A DNA stretch of 64,000 nucleotides from Bog-756 sp963727075 (GTDB lineage: Bacteria; Actinomycetota; Acidimicrobiia; Acidimicrobiales; RAAP-2). The position numbers and the translations under genes are program-made. Location: NCBI GenBank assembly GCA_963727075.1, contig CAVSET010000001.1, forward strand, positions 248,001 through 312,000. The letters are read 5' to 3'. This document shows, piece after piece, positions 38,696 through 46,744 of this stretch. Below the pieces are notes generated by a model. That model saw only the letters and a program-made list of their open reading frames with translations, had not been told where the DNA came from and made no database searches. The stretch's first letter is position 1. Every line of letters begins with the position of its first letter.

Positions 38696-39489
38696 TTGGT
38701 GGTTCCGCCGGGCTTCTGTGTGGTGGGGGTCGGGGTCGGGGAGGTCGGGGTGGGGACGGTGGTGGCCGTCGGGGCCGTGATCGGGAGCGTCGTCGAGGGG
38801 GAGGACGTGCCGGACGTCACCGCGGTGATCAGGTTGGTGATGGCCTGGGCCGGGGGCTTCGGCACCGCCACGGTGGCCGGCACGAAGGCCATGGTGATGA
38901 GCTGGCCGTTGGCGAACTTGAGGTCCTGGGGAGGGCCGCTCGTCTGGGTCCCCTTGCCCTTCGAGGTGAAGTTGGGCCAGCTGTCCACGATCACCACGCC
39001 CGGCTTTCCGGCTTGGGGCGTCCCTTTGGGGCAGACGTCGCCGTTGCTCAACGCCGCCTGGCCCGGGTACTGCAGGGTCGAGGAATTCAGCTGGAGACCC
39101 CTGTAGCCGGAGACGAACTTGCCGAGCGTGGCATTGCCACCCGACTCCGAGCTGTTCTTCGGGGCGATGGTCAACACGCCGTTCCCGTTGGCGACCAGGC
39201 CGGTCTGGCCGGTGCCGGCGCTGGCGTTGGCCGGCAGATTGGGCTGCATCTTCCCGCAGATTTCGATGCCGAGGGCGGCGAACCACTGCTGCTGGGTGGT
39301 CGGCGGCCCCGATGAGGACGCCGTCTGGTGGGTCCGCTGGTACCGGCTGAGACCGATGAGGAGCAGGCCGACGATGCAGATGATGACCAGGGAGGCGTAC
39401 CAGTTGACCGGCATCTGGCCGCGATAGGTCCGCCCGCCGCCCGTGGTGGCGGCGCGCTCCACCCATTTGCCCGTCGAGTTGCTCGGCAT
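38692..39489 (-). CDS. Membrane-anchored extracytoplasmic protein of unknown function in the rhamnose locus
   Basis: 265 residues. A basic, Gly-rich cytoplasmic start (WVERAATTGGGRTYRGQMPV), one membrane helix at about residues 31-47 (SLVIICIVGLLLIGLS), a compact exterior domain with two Cys (EICGKMQ and GDVCPKG) that could form a disulfide, and a Thr/Pro-rich tail of about 55 residues. I recognise no family. Its stop overlaps the manC-like start, and TAGGGT lies 12 nt before its ATG, so it may be the first gene of a unit with manC. Position suggests a role in wall polymer attachment, but this is inference. Confidence 0.65.
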   Translation of the reverse strand: MPSNSTGKWVERAATTGGGRTYRGQMPVNWYASLVIICIVGLLLIGLSRYQRTHQTASSSGPPTTQQQWFAALGIEICGKMQPNLPANASAGTGQTGLVANGNGVLTIAPKNSSESGGNATLGKFVSGYRGLQLNSSTLQYPGQAALSNGDVCPKGTPQAGKPGVVIVDSWPNFTSKGKGTQTSGPPQDLKFANGQLITMAFVPATVAVPKPPAQAITNLITAVTSGTSSPSTTLPITAPTATTVPTPTSPTPTPTTQKPGGTTK

Positions 39490-39501
39490 AGATCGGACGA
39501 C

Positions 39502-39507
39502 ACCCTA
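39502..39507 (-). promoter_or_regulatory. TAGGGT -10-like element before the anchored protein gene
   Basis: Minus-strand TAGGGT ends 12 nt before ATG 39489, allowing a leader of about 5 nt. Confidence 0.35.
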
Positions 39508-39540
39508 CAGCCTGGCATCAAGCGCCCCAGGCGCAGCCGG

Positions 39541-40431
39541 TCACCGGCGGACGACACGGGCCAAGCTGGCCAATCCGGCGCGAACGGCGAGGCCCACCGT
39601 CACCAGCGGGAGCAGGGCCTTGCGCCATCCGGACAACGAGCGAGCGGCGAAGCGGAGCAGTGAGCGGTGGTGCTCGAAGATCATCTGGTAGGGGTGGGAA
39701 TCGGTCGACACGCCCTGCAGGTGGGTGACCTCGGCGGCCGGGACGTAGGCCGACGTCCACCCCGCCCGGGCCAGGCGCCAGCAGAGGTCCACCTCCTCGG
39801 CGTACATGAAGTAGGACTCGTCGAACCCGCCCACCTCCTCGAAGGCCGACCGCTTGAGCAGCAGGCAGGCACCCGAGAGCCAGTCGACCTCCTCGACGGC
39901 GGAGGTCTCGGCCAGATGGGCCTGGTGGTAGGACCGGGTGAACCGGTTGTCGGGCGCGAACAGGCCGAGCAGGGCGTGGCCGGCGGCGTCGGTCAAGGCG
40001 GGGAACCGGCGGGCCGACGGGTAGCGCCGGCCGCCGGCGTCGCGGATCAGGGGGCCGACCAGGCCGCAACCGGGCCGGGTGGCCAGCGCCTCGGCCAGGA
40101 CCCCGATGGAACCGGGGCCCACCTCGAGATCGGGATTGCACACCAGCAGGGTGGGAGCGTTGGTGGCGGCGGCGCCACGGTTGGCCGCCGCGCCGTATCC
40201 GAGGTTGCGGCCCGGGTCGACAACCGACACGTCGGGGACCCGTCGCCGGAGCTCGTCGAGGGACCCGTCACGCGAGCCGTTGTCCACCACCACCAGCTCG
40301 GCCGGGGCTTCCAAGCGCAGCCGCTCGACGCAACGGGCCAGGGCCGGGCCCGACTCGTAGTTGACGACGACGACCGCGATGCCCTGATCCGTCCCGTTCC
40401 GCCCCGGGTCCCGTTCGGCCCGCCCGGTCAC
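39541..40431 (-). CDS. GT2 rhamnosyltransferase, WbbL-like
   Basis: 296 residues. GT2 fold: VVVVNYESGPALARCVERLR, LVVVDNGSRDGSLDELRR, LGYGAAANRGAAATNAPTLL, VCNPDLEVG (DXD-equivalent), DWLSGACLLLKRSAFEEVGG and FMYAEEVDLCWRLARAGW. It resembles WbbL, which adds L-rhamnose to the lipid-linked GlcNAc-phosphate linker of the mycobacterial wall (Rv3265c). The dTDP-rhamnose genes rmlB and rmlD lie nearby. GTG overlaps the upstream GT2 stop (GTGA). Confidence 0.85.
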   Translation of the reverse strand: MTGRAERDPGRNGTDQGIAVVVVNYESGPALARCVERLRLEAPAELVVVDNGSRDGSLDELRRRVPDVSVVDPGRNLGYGAAANRGAAATNAPTLLVCNPDLEVGPGSIGVLAEALATRPGCGLVGPLIRDAGGRRYPSARRFPALTDAAGHALLGLFAPDNRFTRSYHQAHLAETSAVEEVDWLSGACLLLKRSAFEEVGGFDESYFMYAEEVDLCWRLARAGWTSAYVPAAEVTHLQGVSTDSHPYQMIFEHHRSLLRFAARSLSGWRKALLPLVTVGLAVRAGLASLARVVRR

Positions 40432-41174
40432 GGCCGGGGCCGGGTGAACCGGTAGCGCAGGAGGGTCTTCAGCGCACCGAGCCCGTCACGCCAGGTGATC
40501 TTCTTGCCCTCGTCGGGCTCGCGGCCGGCGTAGGAGATGGGCACCTCGTATATCCGATACCCGGCGCGCAACACCTTGGCGGTGATCTCCGGCTCGAACT
40601 CGAACCGGTCCGACTCGATGGTGATCCCCTCGAGCACCCGACGGTCGAACAGCTTGTAGCAGGTCTCCATGTCGGAGAGTGTGGAGGAGTAGAGCAGGTT
40701 AGTGAGGAGCGACAGGAAGCGGTTGCCCACCCAGTGCAGCGGCAGCATGTTCTTGCGCTCACCGGTGAAGCGGCTGCCGTAGACGACGCGCGCCTTGCCG
40801 CGGAGGATGGGACCGAGCAGCTTCGGCCAGTCCTCGGGGTCGTACTCGAGGTCGGCGTCCTGGATGAGCACCAAGTCGCCGCGCACCGCCTCCATCGCGG
40901 TCCGGACCGCCGCGCCCTTGCCCCGGTTGACCCCATGGCTGATCACCCGCACCGTCGAGTCTCCCAGCGCGGTCAGGACCTTGTCCGTGCCGTCGGAGGA
41001 ACCGTCGTCGACCACGATCACCTCGACGTCGAGCGGCACCTCGACGGAGCGCACGCGGCGGAGCAACTCGGCCACCGTCGAGCGTTCGTTGAAGACCGGG
41101 ACGATGACCGACAGTAGGGAGAACTGGTCCATCCTGCTCCCGTCCGATACGAGGTCGTCGTCGGTGTCAGCCAT
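40428..41174 (-). CDS. GT2 glycosyltransferase, dolichyl-phosphate mannose synthase-like
   Basis: 248 residues: SVIVPVFNERSTVAELLRRV, VIVVDDGSSDGTDKVLTAL, GKGAAVRTAMEAVRGDLVLI, QDADLEYDPEDWPKLL (DXD), VYGSRFTGERKNMLPLHWVG and DMETCYKLFDRRVLEGI. The family transfers mannose or glucose from NDP-sugar to polyprenyl phosphate, making the donor for extracytoplasmic GT-C enzymes. No C-terminal membrane helices. Start ATG 41174 overlaps the UXS gene by 8 nt; GAGGAG lies upstream. Confidence 0.88.
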   Translation of the reverse strand: MADTDDDLVSDGSRMDQFSLLSVIVPVFNERSTVAELLRRVRSVEVPLDVEVIVVDDGSSDGTDKVLTALGDSTVRVISHGVNRGKGAAVRTAMEAVRGDLVLIQDADLEYDPEDWPKLLGPILRGKARVVYGSRFTGERKNMLPLHWVGNRFLSLLTNLLYSSTLSDMETCYKLFDRRVLEGITIESDRFEFEPEITAKVLRAGYRIYEVPISYAGREPDEGKKITWRDGLGALKTLLRYRFTRPRP

Positions 41175-42186
41175 GCGCTCGAGCTCCTCGGTCTCCCCCA
41201 TTGTGGCCGCCCGGGACCCGCCCGGACGCGGACGGGTCGGGACGGGCCATGTCGGCCTCGTCGGCCAGGAACGCAGCCGTGGCCGCCAGCCCGTCCTCCA
41301 GCGCCGTGGTCGGTTCCCAACCCAGCTCGGCGCGGGCCACCGTGATGTCCGGCCGCCGGCGGGTGGGGTCGTCGACGGGCAGGGCCCGGTGCACGATCGA
41401 CGACGACGAGCCCAGCAGGTCCACCACCGTGTGGGCCAGCTCGAGCACGCTGTACTCGTCGGGGTTGCCGATGTTGACCGGACCGACCAGGTCCGAGTCG
41501 AACATCGCCACCAGGCCGCGGACCTCATCCGCCACGTAGCAGAGGCTCCGGGTCTGGCTGCCATCGCCGTACACGGTGATCGGCTCTCCCCGCATGGCCT
41601 GCAGCAGGAAGTTGGACACGACCCGGCCGTCGTCGGGGCGCAGCCGCGGCCCATAGGTGTTGAAGATCCTCACGATGGCAACGTCGGCGCCCAGGGTGCG
41701 GTGATGGGCCATCGTCAACGCCTCGGCGAACCGCTTGGCCTCGTCGTAGACGCTGCGGGGACCGACCGGGTTCACGTGCCCCCAGTACGCCTCCGACTGC
41801 GGATGGACCTCGGGGTCGCCGTAGACCTCGCTGGTCGAAGCCAGCAAGTACCGGGCCCGGTGGGAACGGGCCAGCTCGAGGCCATGCCGCGTGCCCTCGC
41901 TGCCCACCGCCAGGGTCTCGAGTGGTCGCGCCAGGTAGTCGGGAGGGGACGCCGGACTGGCCAGGTTGAGCACCCCGCCCACCTCGCCCTCGACAGGGAT
42001 GGACTTCGAGATGTCGGCCTCGATCAAGGTGAACCGGGGATGCCCGCGCAGGTGGGCCACGTTGGCCCGGCGGCCGGTGGAGAAGTCGTCGACGCAGACC
42101 ACCTCGTCGCCCCGGGCCACCAAGGTGTCGCACAGGTGCGAGCCGAGGAACCCACCTCCCCCCAGCACGACCAGCCGTCGGGTCAC
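41167..42186 (-). CDS. UDP-glucuronate decarboxylase (UDP-xylose synthase)
   Basis: 339-residue extended SDR: LVVLGGGGFLGSHLCDTLVA, LNLASPASPPDYLARPLETL, STSEVYGDPEVHPQ, then VGPRSVYDEAKRFAEAL carrying the catalytic YxxxK in the context specific to UXS enzymes, IFNTYGPRLRPDDGRVVSNF and GDGSQTRSLCYVADEV. It converts UDP-glucuronic acid to UDP-xylose. UDP-glucose dehydrogenase is encoded immediately upstream with GTGA overlap, so the two-step route UDP-glucose to UDP-xylose is complete. Confidence 0.9.
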   Translation of the reverse strand: MTRRLVVLGGGGFLGSHLCDTLVARGDEVVCVDDFSTGRRANVAHLRGHPRFTLIEADISKSIPVEGEVGGVLNLASPASPPDYLARPLETLAVGSEGTRHGLELARSHRARYLLASTSEVYGDPEVHPQSEAYWGHVNPVGPRSVYDEAKRFAEALTMAHHRTLGADVAIVRIFNTYGPRLRPDDGRVVSNFLLQAMRGEPITVYGDGSQTRSLCYVADEVRGLVAMFDSDLVGPVNIGNPDEYSVLELAHTVVDLLGSSSSIVHRALPVDDPTRRRPDITVARAELGWEPTTALEDGLAATAAFLADEADMARPDPSASGRVPGGHNGGDRGARAHG

Positions 42187-43667
42187 CGCCGGCCGATGCC
42201 CGTGTACTCGAAACCCATCCTCCGGAGCTGCGCCGGGTCGAGAAGGTTCCGGGCGTCCACCATCACCGGGGCGGCCATCGTCACCGCACCCGGGCGAAAT
42301 CCAGCCACCGGAACTGGTCCCACTCGGTCAGGACCACCGTGGCCGATGCACCCTCGCAGGCGGCATAGGCGTCGGGGTAGACGCGCACCGATGTGGCCAG
42401 GCCCAGCCCCTCCCCGTCGGAGCGGCATGCGCGACGAGCTCGTCGATCGGGCGCCGACTTCTGGTCGTCGGGGACCGAGATGGTGGGGTCGAAGACCCGC
42501 ACGATGGCTCCCCCGTCCACCAGGCGGCGCACCACCTCGACGGCCGGCGAGTTGCGCAGGTCATCGGTGCCCGGCCTTGAAGGTCAGACCCCAGGCGGCG
42601 ACCACCGCACCCTCGAGTTCGTCACCGACCGCCGCCTTGACCTTGTCCACCACCCGCACGAACTGTTCTTCGTTGGTGGCGATGGCTCCTTTGAGGAAGG
42701 AGAAGTCGTACCCGGCCTGGTCGGCGATGTGCACCAGCGCCCTGGTGTCCTTGGGCAGGCAACTGCCACCCCAACCCGGCCCGGGCCGCAGGTACTCGAA
42801 CCCGATGCGCTTGTCGTAACCCAGCCCGAGGATCACGTCCCTCACGTCGGCACCCACTGCCTCGCACAGCCCGGCCACGGCGTTCACGAAGCTCAGCTTG
42901 GTGGCCAGGAATGCGTTGGAGGCATATTTGATGGTCTCCGCGGTGGCGGCATCGGTGATCAGCAGTGGCGCGTGGGTCCCGGCAAAGAGCTCGCCCACCT
43001 TGGCCGCGGCCGCCTGGTCGTCGGCCCCCACCACGATGCGCTCGGGATGCAGGCTGTCGGCGACGGCGGTCCCTTCGCGGAGGAACTCCGGATTGGAGAC
43101 GACCGAGACGTCGTGCCGCCCGAGCACCCGATCGACCACCAACGTCGAGCCGACCGGCACTGTCGACTTGTTGACGATCACCGTCCCGGGCAGGAGGCCC
43201 GGGCCGATCTCCTTGGCCACCGCCTCGACGTAGGACAGGTCGGCGGAGCCATCGTCGCCCTGGGGGGTGGGAACGCACAGGAACACGAACTCGGCACCTT
43301 CGACCGCTTCCTTGGCCCCCACCACGAAGCGGAGGCGGCCCGCCGCCTGCCCCTCGCGCACCAGCTCCTCGAGGTGGTCCTCCACGATGGGCACGTGGCC
43401 CTGGTCGAGCATGGCCACCTTGGAGGCGTCCGAGTCGCCACAGGTCACCCGGTGACCGAGATGGGCAAGGGTGGCGGCGGTGGGGAGGCCGACGTAGCCC
43501 ACCCCGATGACGGCGATGGCGTGCGGCCGTCCGTGGGGCAGGACCCGTACGGCGGCGCCCCCGTGGCCGAAGTAGGCCCCGGCCGGTCCCGATTCGCCCG
43601 CCGGAGGGATGCGCGGGCCGGACGAGCCGCCAAAGCCTCCGAACAGCCCCCCGTTCTGTGGCGTCAC
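42183..43667 (-). CDS. ugd: UDP-glucose 6-dehydrogenase, three frameshifts near the 3' end
   Basis: A Gly/Pro-rich extension of about 45 residues, then AIAVIGVGYVGLPTAATLAH (Rossmann), FVFLCVPTPQGDDGSADLSY, VNKSTVPVGSTLVVDRVL, VVSNPEFLREGTAV, ETIKYASNAFLATKLSFVN and PGPGWGGSCLPKDTRALVHI with the catalytic Cys. Up to GLTFKAG it is one frame. The UDP-binding C-terminal domain continues through shifts near 42565, 42430 and 42290: VVRRLVDGGAIVRVFDPTI, TVVLTEWDQFRWLDFA and RNLLDPAQLRRMGFEYTGIG. It oxidises UDP-glucose to UDP-glucuronate. Confidence 0.88.
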
Positions 43668-43848
43668 TGCTCGTTCCCTGTCATCGGTGCGTTCCCATCA
43701 TTCAGGCGTCCGGTGCCCTCTCCCTGTCGGCTCATTCTCGTCCGTCCTGAAGCACCGTGCTGGCGGTATGCGGCCGCCGCAGCCGGATGCCGTCATGCCA
43801 ATCATGGTGTGGCGACGAGGGCACCCACGGACGACGAGCGTGAGGACC

Positions 43849-44787
43849 TCAGCTCGCTGGAGGCAGGGCACACACCAGGCGCTCGAGGGCGTCCGTCCAT
43901 TCCGGGAGGAGCGGCAGCCCCGACAGCCGCAACGCGGCGTTGTCGAGCCTCGAGTTCGCCGGACGCGGGGCGGGGCGGGGCGGGTCGAGGTCAGAGGTGG
44001 TGATGGGCTGGACCAGGCCGGGCTCGAGGCCGGCCGCCGCCAGCGTGGCCCGGGCGAAGCCGTACCAGGTCGTCTCGCCCTGGTTGGTCACATGGAAGGT
44101 GCCGGGGCGGCGGTCGAGGGCGAGTCGCACGATGGCCGGGGCCAGGTCGGCGGTGAACGTCGGACAGCCGTGCTGGTCGTCGACGAACCGGAGCGGGCCC
44201 TCAGGATTGGCCCGGGCCAGCCGGAGCACCGTCTTGACCATGTTGGCGCCGTGGGCGCCGCTCACCCATGCGGTGCGCACCACGGTGGTCGAAGGCCCGC
44301 CCACGGCGCGTACCTCGATCTCACCACCGAGCTTGCTCCGGCCGTAGACCGAGCGGGGACTGGGCTGGTCCCACTCGTCGTAGGGGCGGTCCGACGTTCC
44401 GTCGAAGACATAGTCGGTGGAGACGTACACCAGGTGGGCACCGACGTCGACGGCCGCCTCGGCCACGTTGCGGCTGCCAAGGGCGTTGACCGCGAACGCG
44501 GTCTCGCTGTCGGACTCGCACGCGTCGACCGCCGTGTAGGCGCCTCCGTGGAGCACGATGTCGGGGCGGAAGCTCTCCACCGCGGCGCGTACGGCGCACC
44601 GATCGGCGACATCGAGGTTGTCGATGTCAGTCGACAACACGTCGAAAGCCCCGGGGGTCACCGGCGGAAGGATGGCAACGGCCGGGGAGGCGCCGCCGTC
44701 GGGGACGCGGCCGTCCAGCACATCCCTCAGGTCCCGGCCGAGCTGCCCGTTCCCGCCGGTGAGCAGGACCCGCCGCGGTGTGGTCAC
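43849..44787 (-). CDS. rmlD: dTDP-4-dehydrorhamnose reductase
   Basis: 312 residues: RRVLLTGGNGQLGRDLRDVL, ILHGGAYTAVDACE-type loop (DIVLHGGAYTAVDACESD), VYVSTDYVFDGTSDRPYDEW, SVYGRSKLGGEIEVRAV (YxxxK), VRTAWVSGAHGANMVKTVLR and DQHGCPTFTADLAPAIV. Last step of dTDP-L-rhamnose synthesis. GTG 44787 overlaps the rmlB stop (GTGA), which decides the start over a GTG 14 codons upstream. Confidence 0.92.
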   Translation of the reverse strand: MTTPRRVLLTGGNGQLGRDLRDVLDGRVPDGGASPAVAILPPVTPGAFDVLSTDIDNLDVADRCAVRAAVESFRPDIVLHGGAYTAVDACESDSETAFAVNALGSRNVAEAAVDVGAHLVYVSTDYVFDGTSDRPYDEWDQPSPRSVYGRSKLGGEIEVRAVGGPSTTVVRTAWVSGAHGANMVKTVLRLARANPEGPLRFVDDQHGCPTFTADLAPAIVRLALDRRPGTFHVTNQGETTWYGFARATLAAAGLEPGLVQPITTSDLDPPRPAPRPANSRLDNAALRLSGLPLLPEWTDALERLVCALPPAS

Positions 44788-45818
44788 GGCTTCGCCGACG
44801 TGCCTGCCGAGCTGCCCGGACCGGACCACGCCCCCTCGACGATCGGCGCCCGGTCACGCAACGGCTCCCACCAGCTCCGATGGGCTGCGTACCAGGCCAC
44901 GGTGTCGGCCAGCCCTTCGGTGAACGGCACCGTGGGCTCCCAGCCCAGGGCCCGGCGGATCTTCGACGAGTCGAGCAGGTAACGGCGATCGTGGCTGGGT
45001 CGGTCCGGGACGATCTCCTTCAGTGAGGCCGGCTTGCCGGTGGCGCTCAGCACGGCATCGGCGATCTCCTCGATGCTGGCCTCGACGCCGCTGCCCACGT
45101 TGTAGGTCTCGCCCACTTCGCCGTGCTGGAGCACGAGCTCGATGGCCCGGCAGTGATCGTCGACGTGCAACCACTCGCGACGGTTCTGGGTCGAGGCATA
45201 GAGCGGCAGCGGTTGGTCGTCGAGCGCCCTGGCGGTGAACAGCGGGATCACCTTCTCGGGGAACTGGTAGGGCCCGTAGTTGTTGCAGCAATTGGTGATG
45301 GTCGCCGGCAGGCCGAAAGTCTCGACGTAGGCCCGGACGGCATGGTCGCCGCCGGCCTTCGAGGCGTTGTAGGGGGTCCGGGGTCGGTACGGCGTCTCCT
45401 CCGTGAACACCTCGTCGGAGTCGAGCGGCAGGTCCCCGTAGACCTCGCAGGTGGAGATGTGGTGGAACCTCGAAACCCCGTGGCGGCGGGCCGCCTCGGC
45501 CAGGGTCTGGGTGCCGAGCACGTTGGTGCGGAAGAACCGGGCCGGGTCGAGGATGGCCAAGCTGTTGTGGGACTCGGCGGCAAAGTTGACGATCACATCG
45601 ATCTGGTGGGCGTCGAGTGTCTTCGCCACCGTGTCGAGGTCGCCGATGTCTCCCTGCACGAACTCGATGCGGTCCTCGACGTCCGCCAGGTTGGGCCGGT
45701 TCCCGGCATAGGTGAGCACGTCGTAGGCGACAACGGCGTCGTCGGGATGGCGATCGACCCAGTACCGCACGAAATTCGATCCGATGAATCCGGCACCGCC
45801 GGTCACGAGCAGTCGCAT
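44784..45818 (-). CDS. rmlB: dTDP-glucose 4,6-dehydratase, with Cys replacing the catalytic Asp of the TDE motif
   Basis: 344 residues: MRLLVTGGAGFIGSNFVRYW, VNFAAESHNSLAILDPARFF, RTPYNASKAGGDHAVRAYVE (YxxxK), TNCCNNYGPYQFPEKVIPLF and RREWLHVDDHCRAIELVL are RmlB signatures. The usual STDEVYG reads STCEVYG, so the general-acid Asp described for RmlB is Cys while the Glu is kept. A subgroup with this substitution exists, but its exact substrate is not certain to me. It forms a unit with rmlD. TAACCT lies 9 nt before the ATG and overlaps the birA stop. Confidence 0.88.
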   Translation of the reverse strand: MRLLVTGGAGFIGSNFVRYWVDRHPDDAVVAYDVLTYAGNRPNLADVEDRIEFVQGDIGDLDTVAKTLDAHQIDVIVNFAAESHNSLAILDPARFFRTNVLGTQTLAEAARRHGVSRFHHISTCEVYGDLPLDSDEVFTEETPYRPRTPYNASKAGGDHAVRAYVETFGLPATITNCCNNYGPYQFPEKVIPLFTARALDDQPLPLYASTQNRREWLHVDDHCRAIELVLQHGEVGETYNVGSGVEASIEEIADAVLSATGKPASLKEIVPDRPSHDRRYLLDSSKIRRALGWEPTVPFTEGLADTVAWYAAHRSWWEPLRDRAPIVEGAWSGPGSSAGTSAKP

Positions 45819-45827
45819 AGTTGGGAG

Positions 45828-45833
45828 AGGTTA
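45828..45833 (-). promoter_or_regulatory. TAACCT -10-like element before rmlB
   Basis: Minus-strand TAACCT ends 9 nt before the rmlB ATG; its TAA is the birA stop codon. Confidence 0.35.
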
Positions 45834-46655
45834 CAGGCGGTCCGGTGGCGGCCCGGGGCCGGGTCCGTCCTCGACCGCCGTCCGCACGTGGACCACATCA
45901 CCGGCCAAGACCGTGCGCGGGCCATCCGCCGCCTCCACCACCAGGTGGCCCCCGGGCGTGATGTCGACGGCCGTCCCTTCGAACCACCCGTCGGCCAGCT
46001 CGACCCGGACCACCCGCCCGACGGTGGCGCACCTCGATCGGAAGTCGGCAGCCTGGCCGGCCCGGCCCGCCGCCGTCCCGAGCGCTTCGACCCGTGGTTC
46101 GAGTGCCTCCAACAAGCCCTCGAGCAACTCGGCCACATCCACGACCCGCCCCACCCCCATACGGAGCGAGCCAGCCAATCCGACCAGGTCCGGTGGAAGG
46201 TCCTCGTCGTCCACCGGCCAATTCACATTGACCCCGATCCCGACCACGACCGCCGGAGGCGGGCCACCGGACCCTTCGGGACCGGCCACGTCGGCCTCGG
46301 CGAGGACCCCCGCCACCTTGCGCCCGTCCGGCCCGAGTAGGTCGTTCGGCCATTTGACGGCGAGCGGCATCCCCGCCACCCGGTCGGCGGCGTCGGCGGC
46401 GGCCAGGGCCACCACCGTTGCGGCCAGGTGTCGATGGTCGACGGGCAACTGCGGGCGGAGCAGCACCGACATCAGCAGGTTCGACCCGGCGGGCGCCTCC
46501 CAGCGGCGGCCGAGACGTCCCCGCCCCGCCGTCTGGAACCCGGCCACCGCCACCACACCCTCGGGCGCCCCGGATCGGGCCTCGGCCAGGAGGTATCGGT
46601 TGGTCGAGTCGAGCGAGTCGAACCGTCGGATGTCGGTGAACCTGGTGCCCGGCAT
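45831..46655 (-). CDS. birA: Biotin--[acetyl-CoA-carboxylase] ligase, without DNA-binding domain
   Basis: 274 residues. Biotin protein ligase motifs: FDSLDSTNRYLLAEARSG, FQTAGRGRLGRRWEAPAGS (biotinyl-AMP loop), LAVKWPNDLL with the catalytic Lys, VVGIGVNVNW, and a C-terminal SH3-like part VRVELADGWFEGTAVDITP. There is no N-terminal helix-turn-helix, so it is a class I ligase and not a repressor. Divergent from the biotin carboxylase gene whose BCCP domain is its obvious substrate. TAGGGT 7 nt before ATG 46655 suggests a leaderless mRNA. Confidence 0.92.
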   Translation of the reverse strand: MPGTRFTDIRRFDSLDSTNRYLLAEARSGAPEGVVAVAGFQTAGRGRLGRRWEAPAGSNLLMSVLLRPQLPVDHRHLAATVVALAAADAADRVAGMPLAVKWPNDLLGPDGRKVAGVLAEADVAGPEGSGGPPPAVVVGIGVNVNWPVDDEDLPPDLVGLAGSLRMGVGRVVDVAELLEGLLEALEPRVEALGTAAGRAGQAADFRSRCATVGRVVRVELADGWFEGTAVDITPGGHLVVEAADGPRTVLAGDVVHVRTAVEDGPGPGPPPDRL

Positions 46656-46662
46656 GGCACAC

Positions 46663-46668
46663 ACCCTA
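46663..46668 (-). promoter_or_regulatory. TAGGGT -10-like element of birA
   Basis: Minus-strand TAGGGT ends 7 nt before ATG 46655, within the 89-bp divergent gap to the carboxylase gene. Confidence 0.45.
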
Positions 46669-46744
46669 CGGGCCGTGACAATGTTGTACCGCCTCGACGT
46701 GGCGACATCGCCGCATCATGCCGATCCGATTCGAAAGGCGCAGC

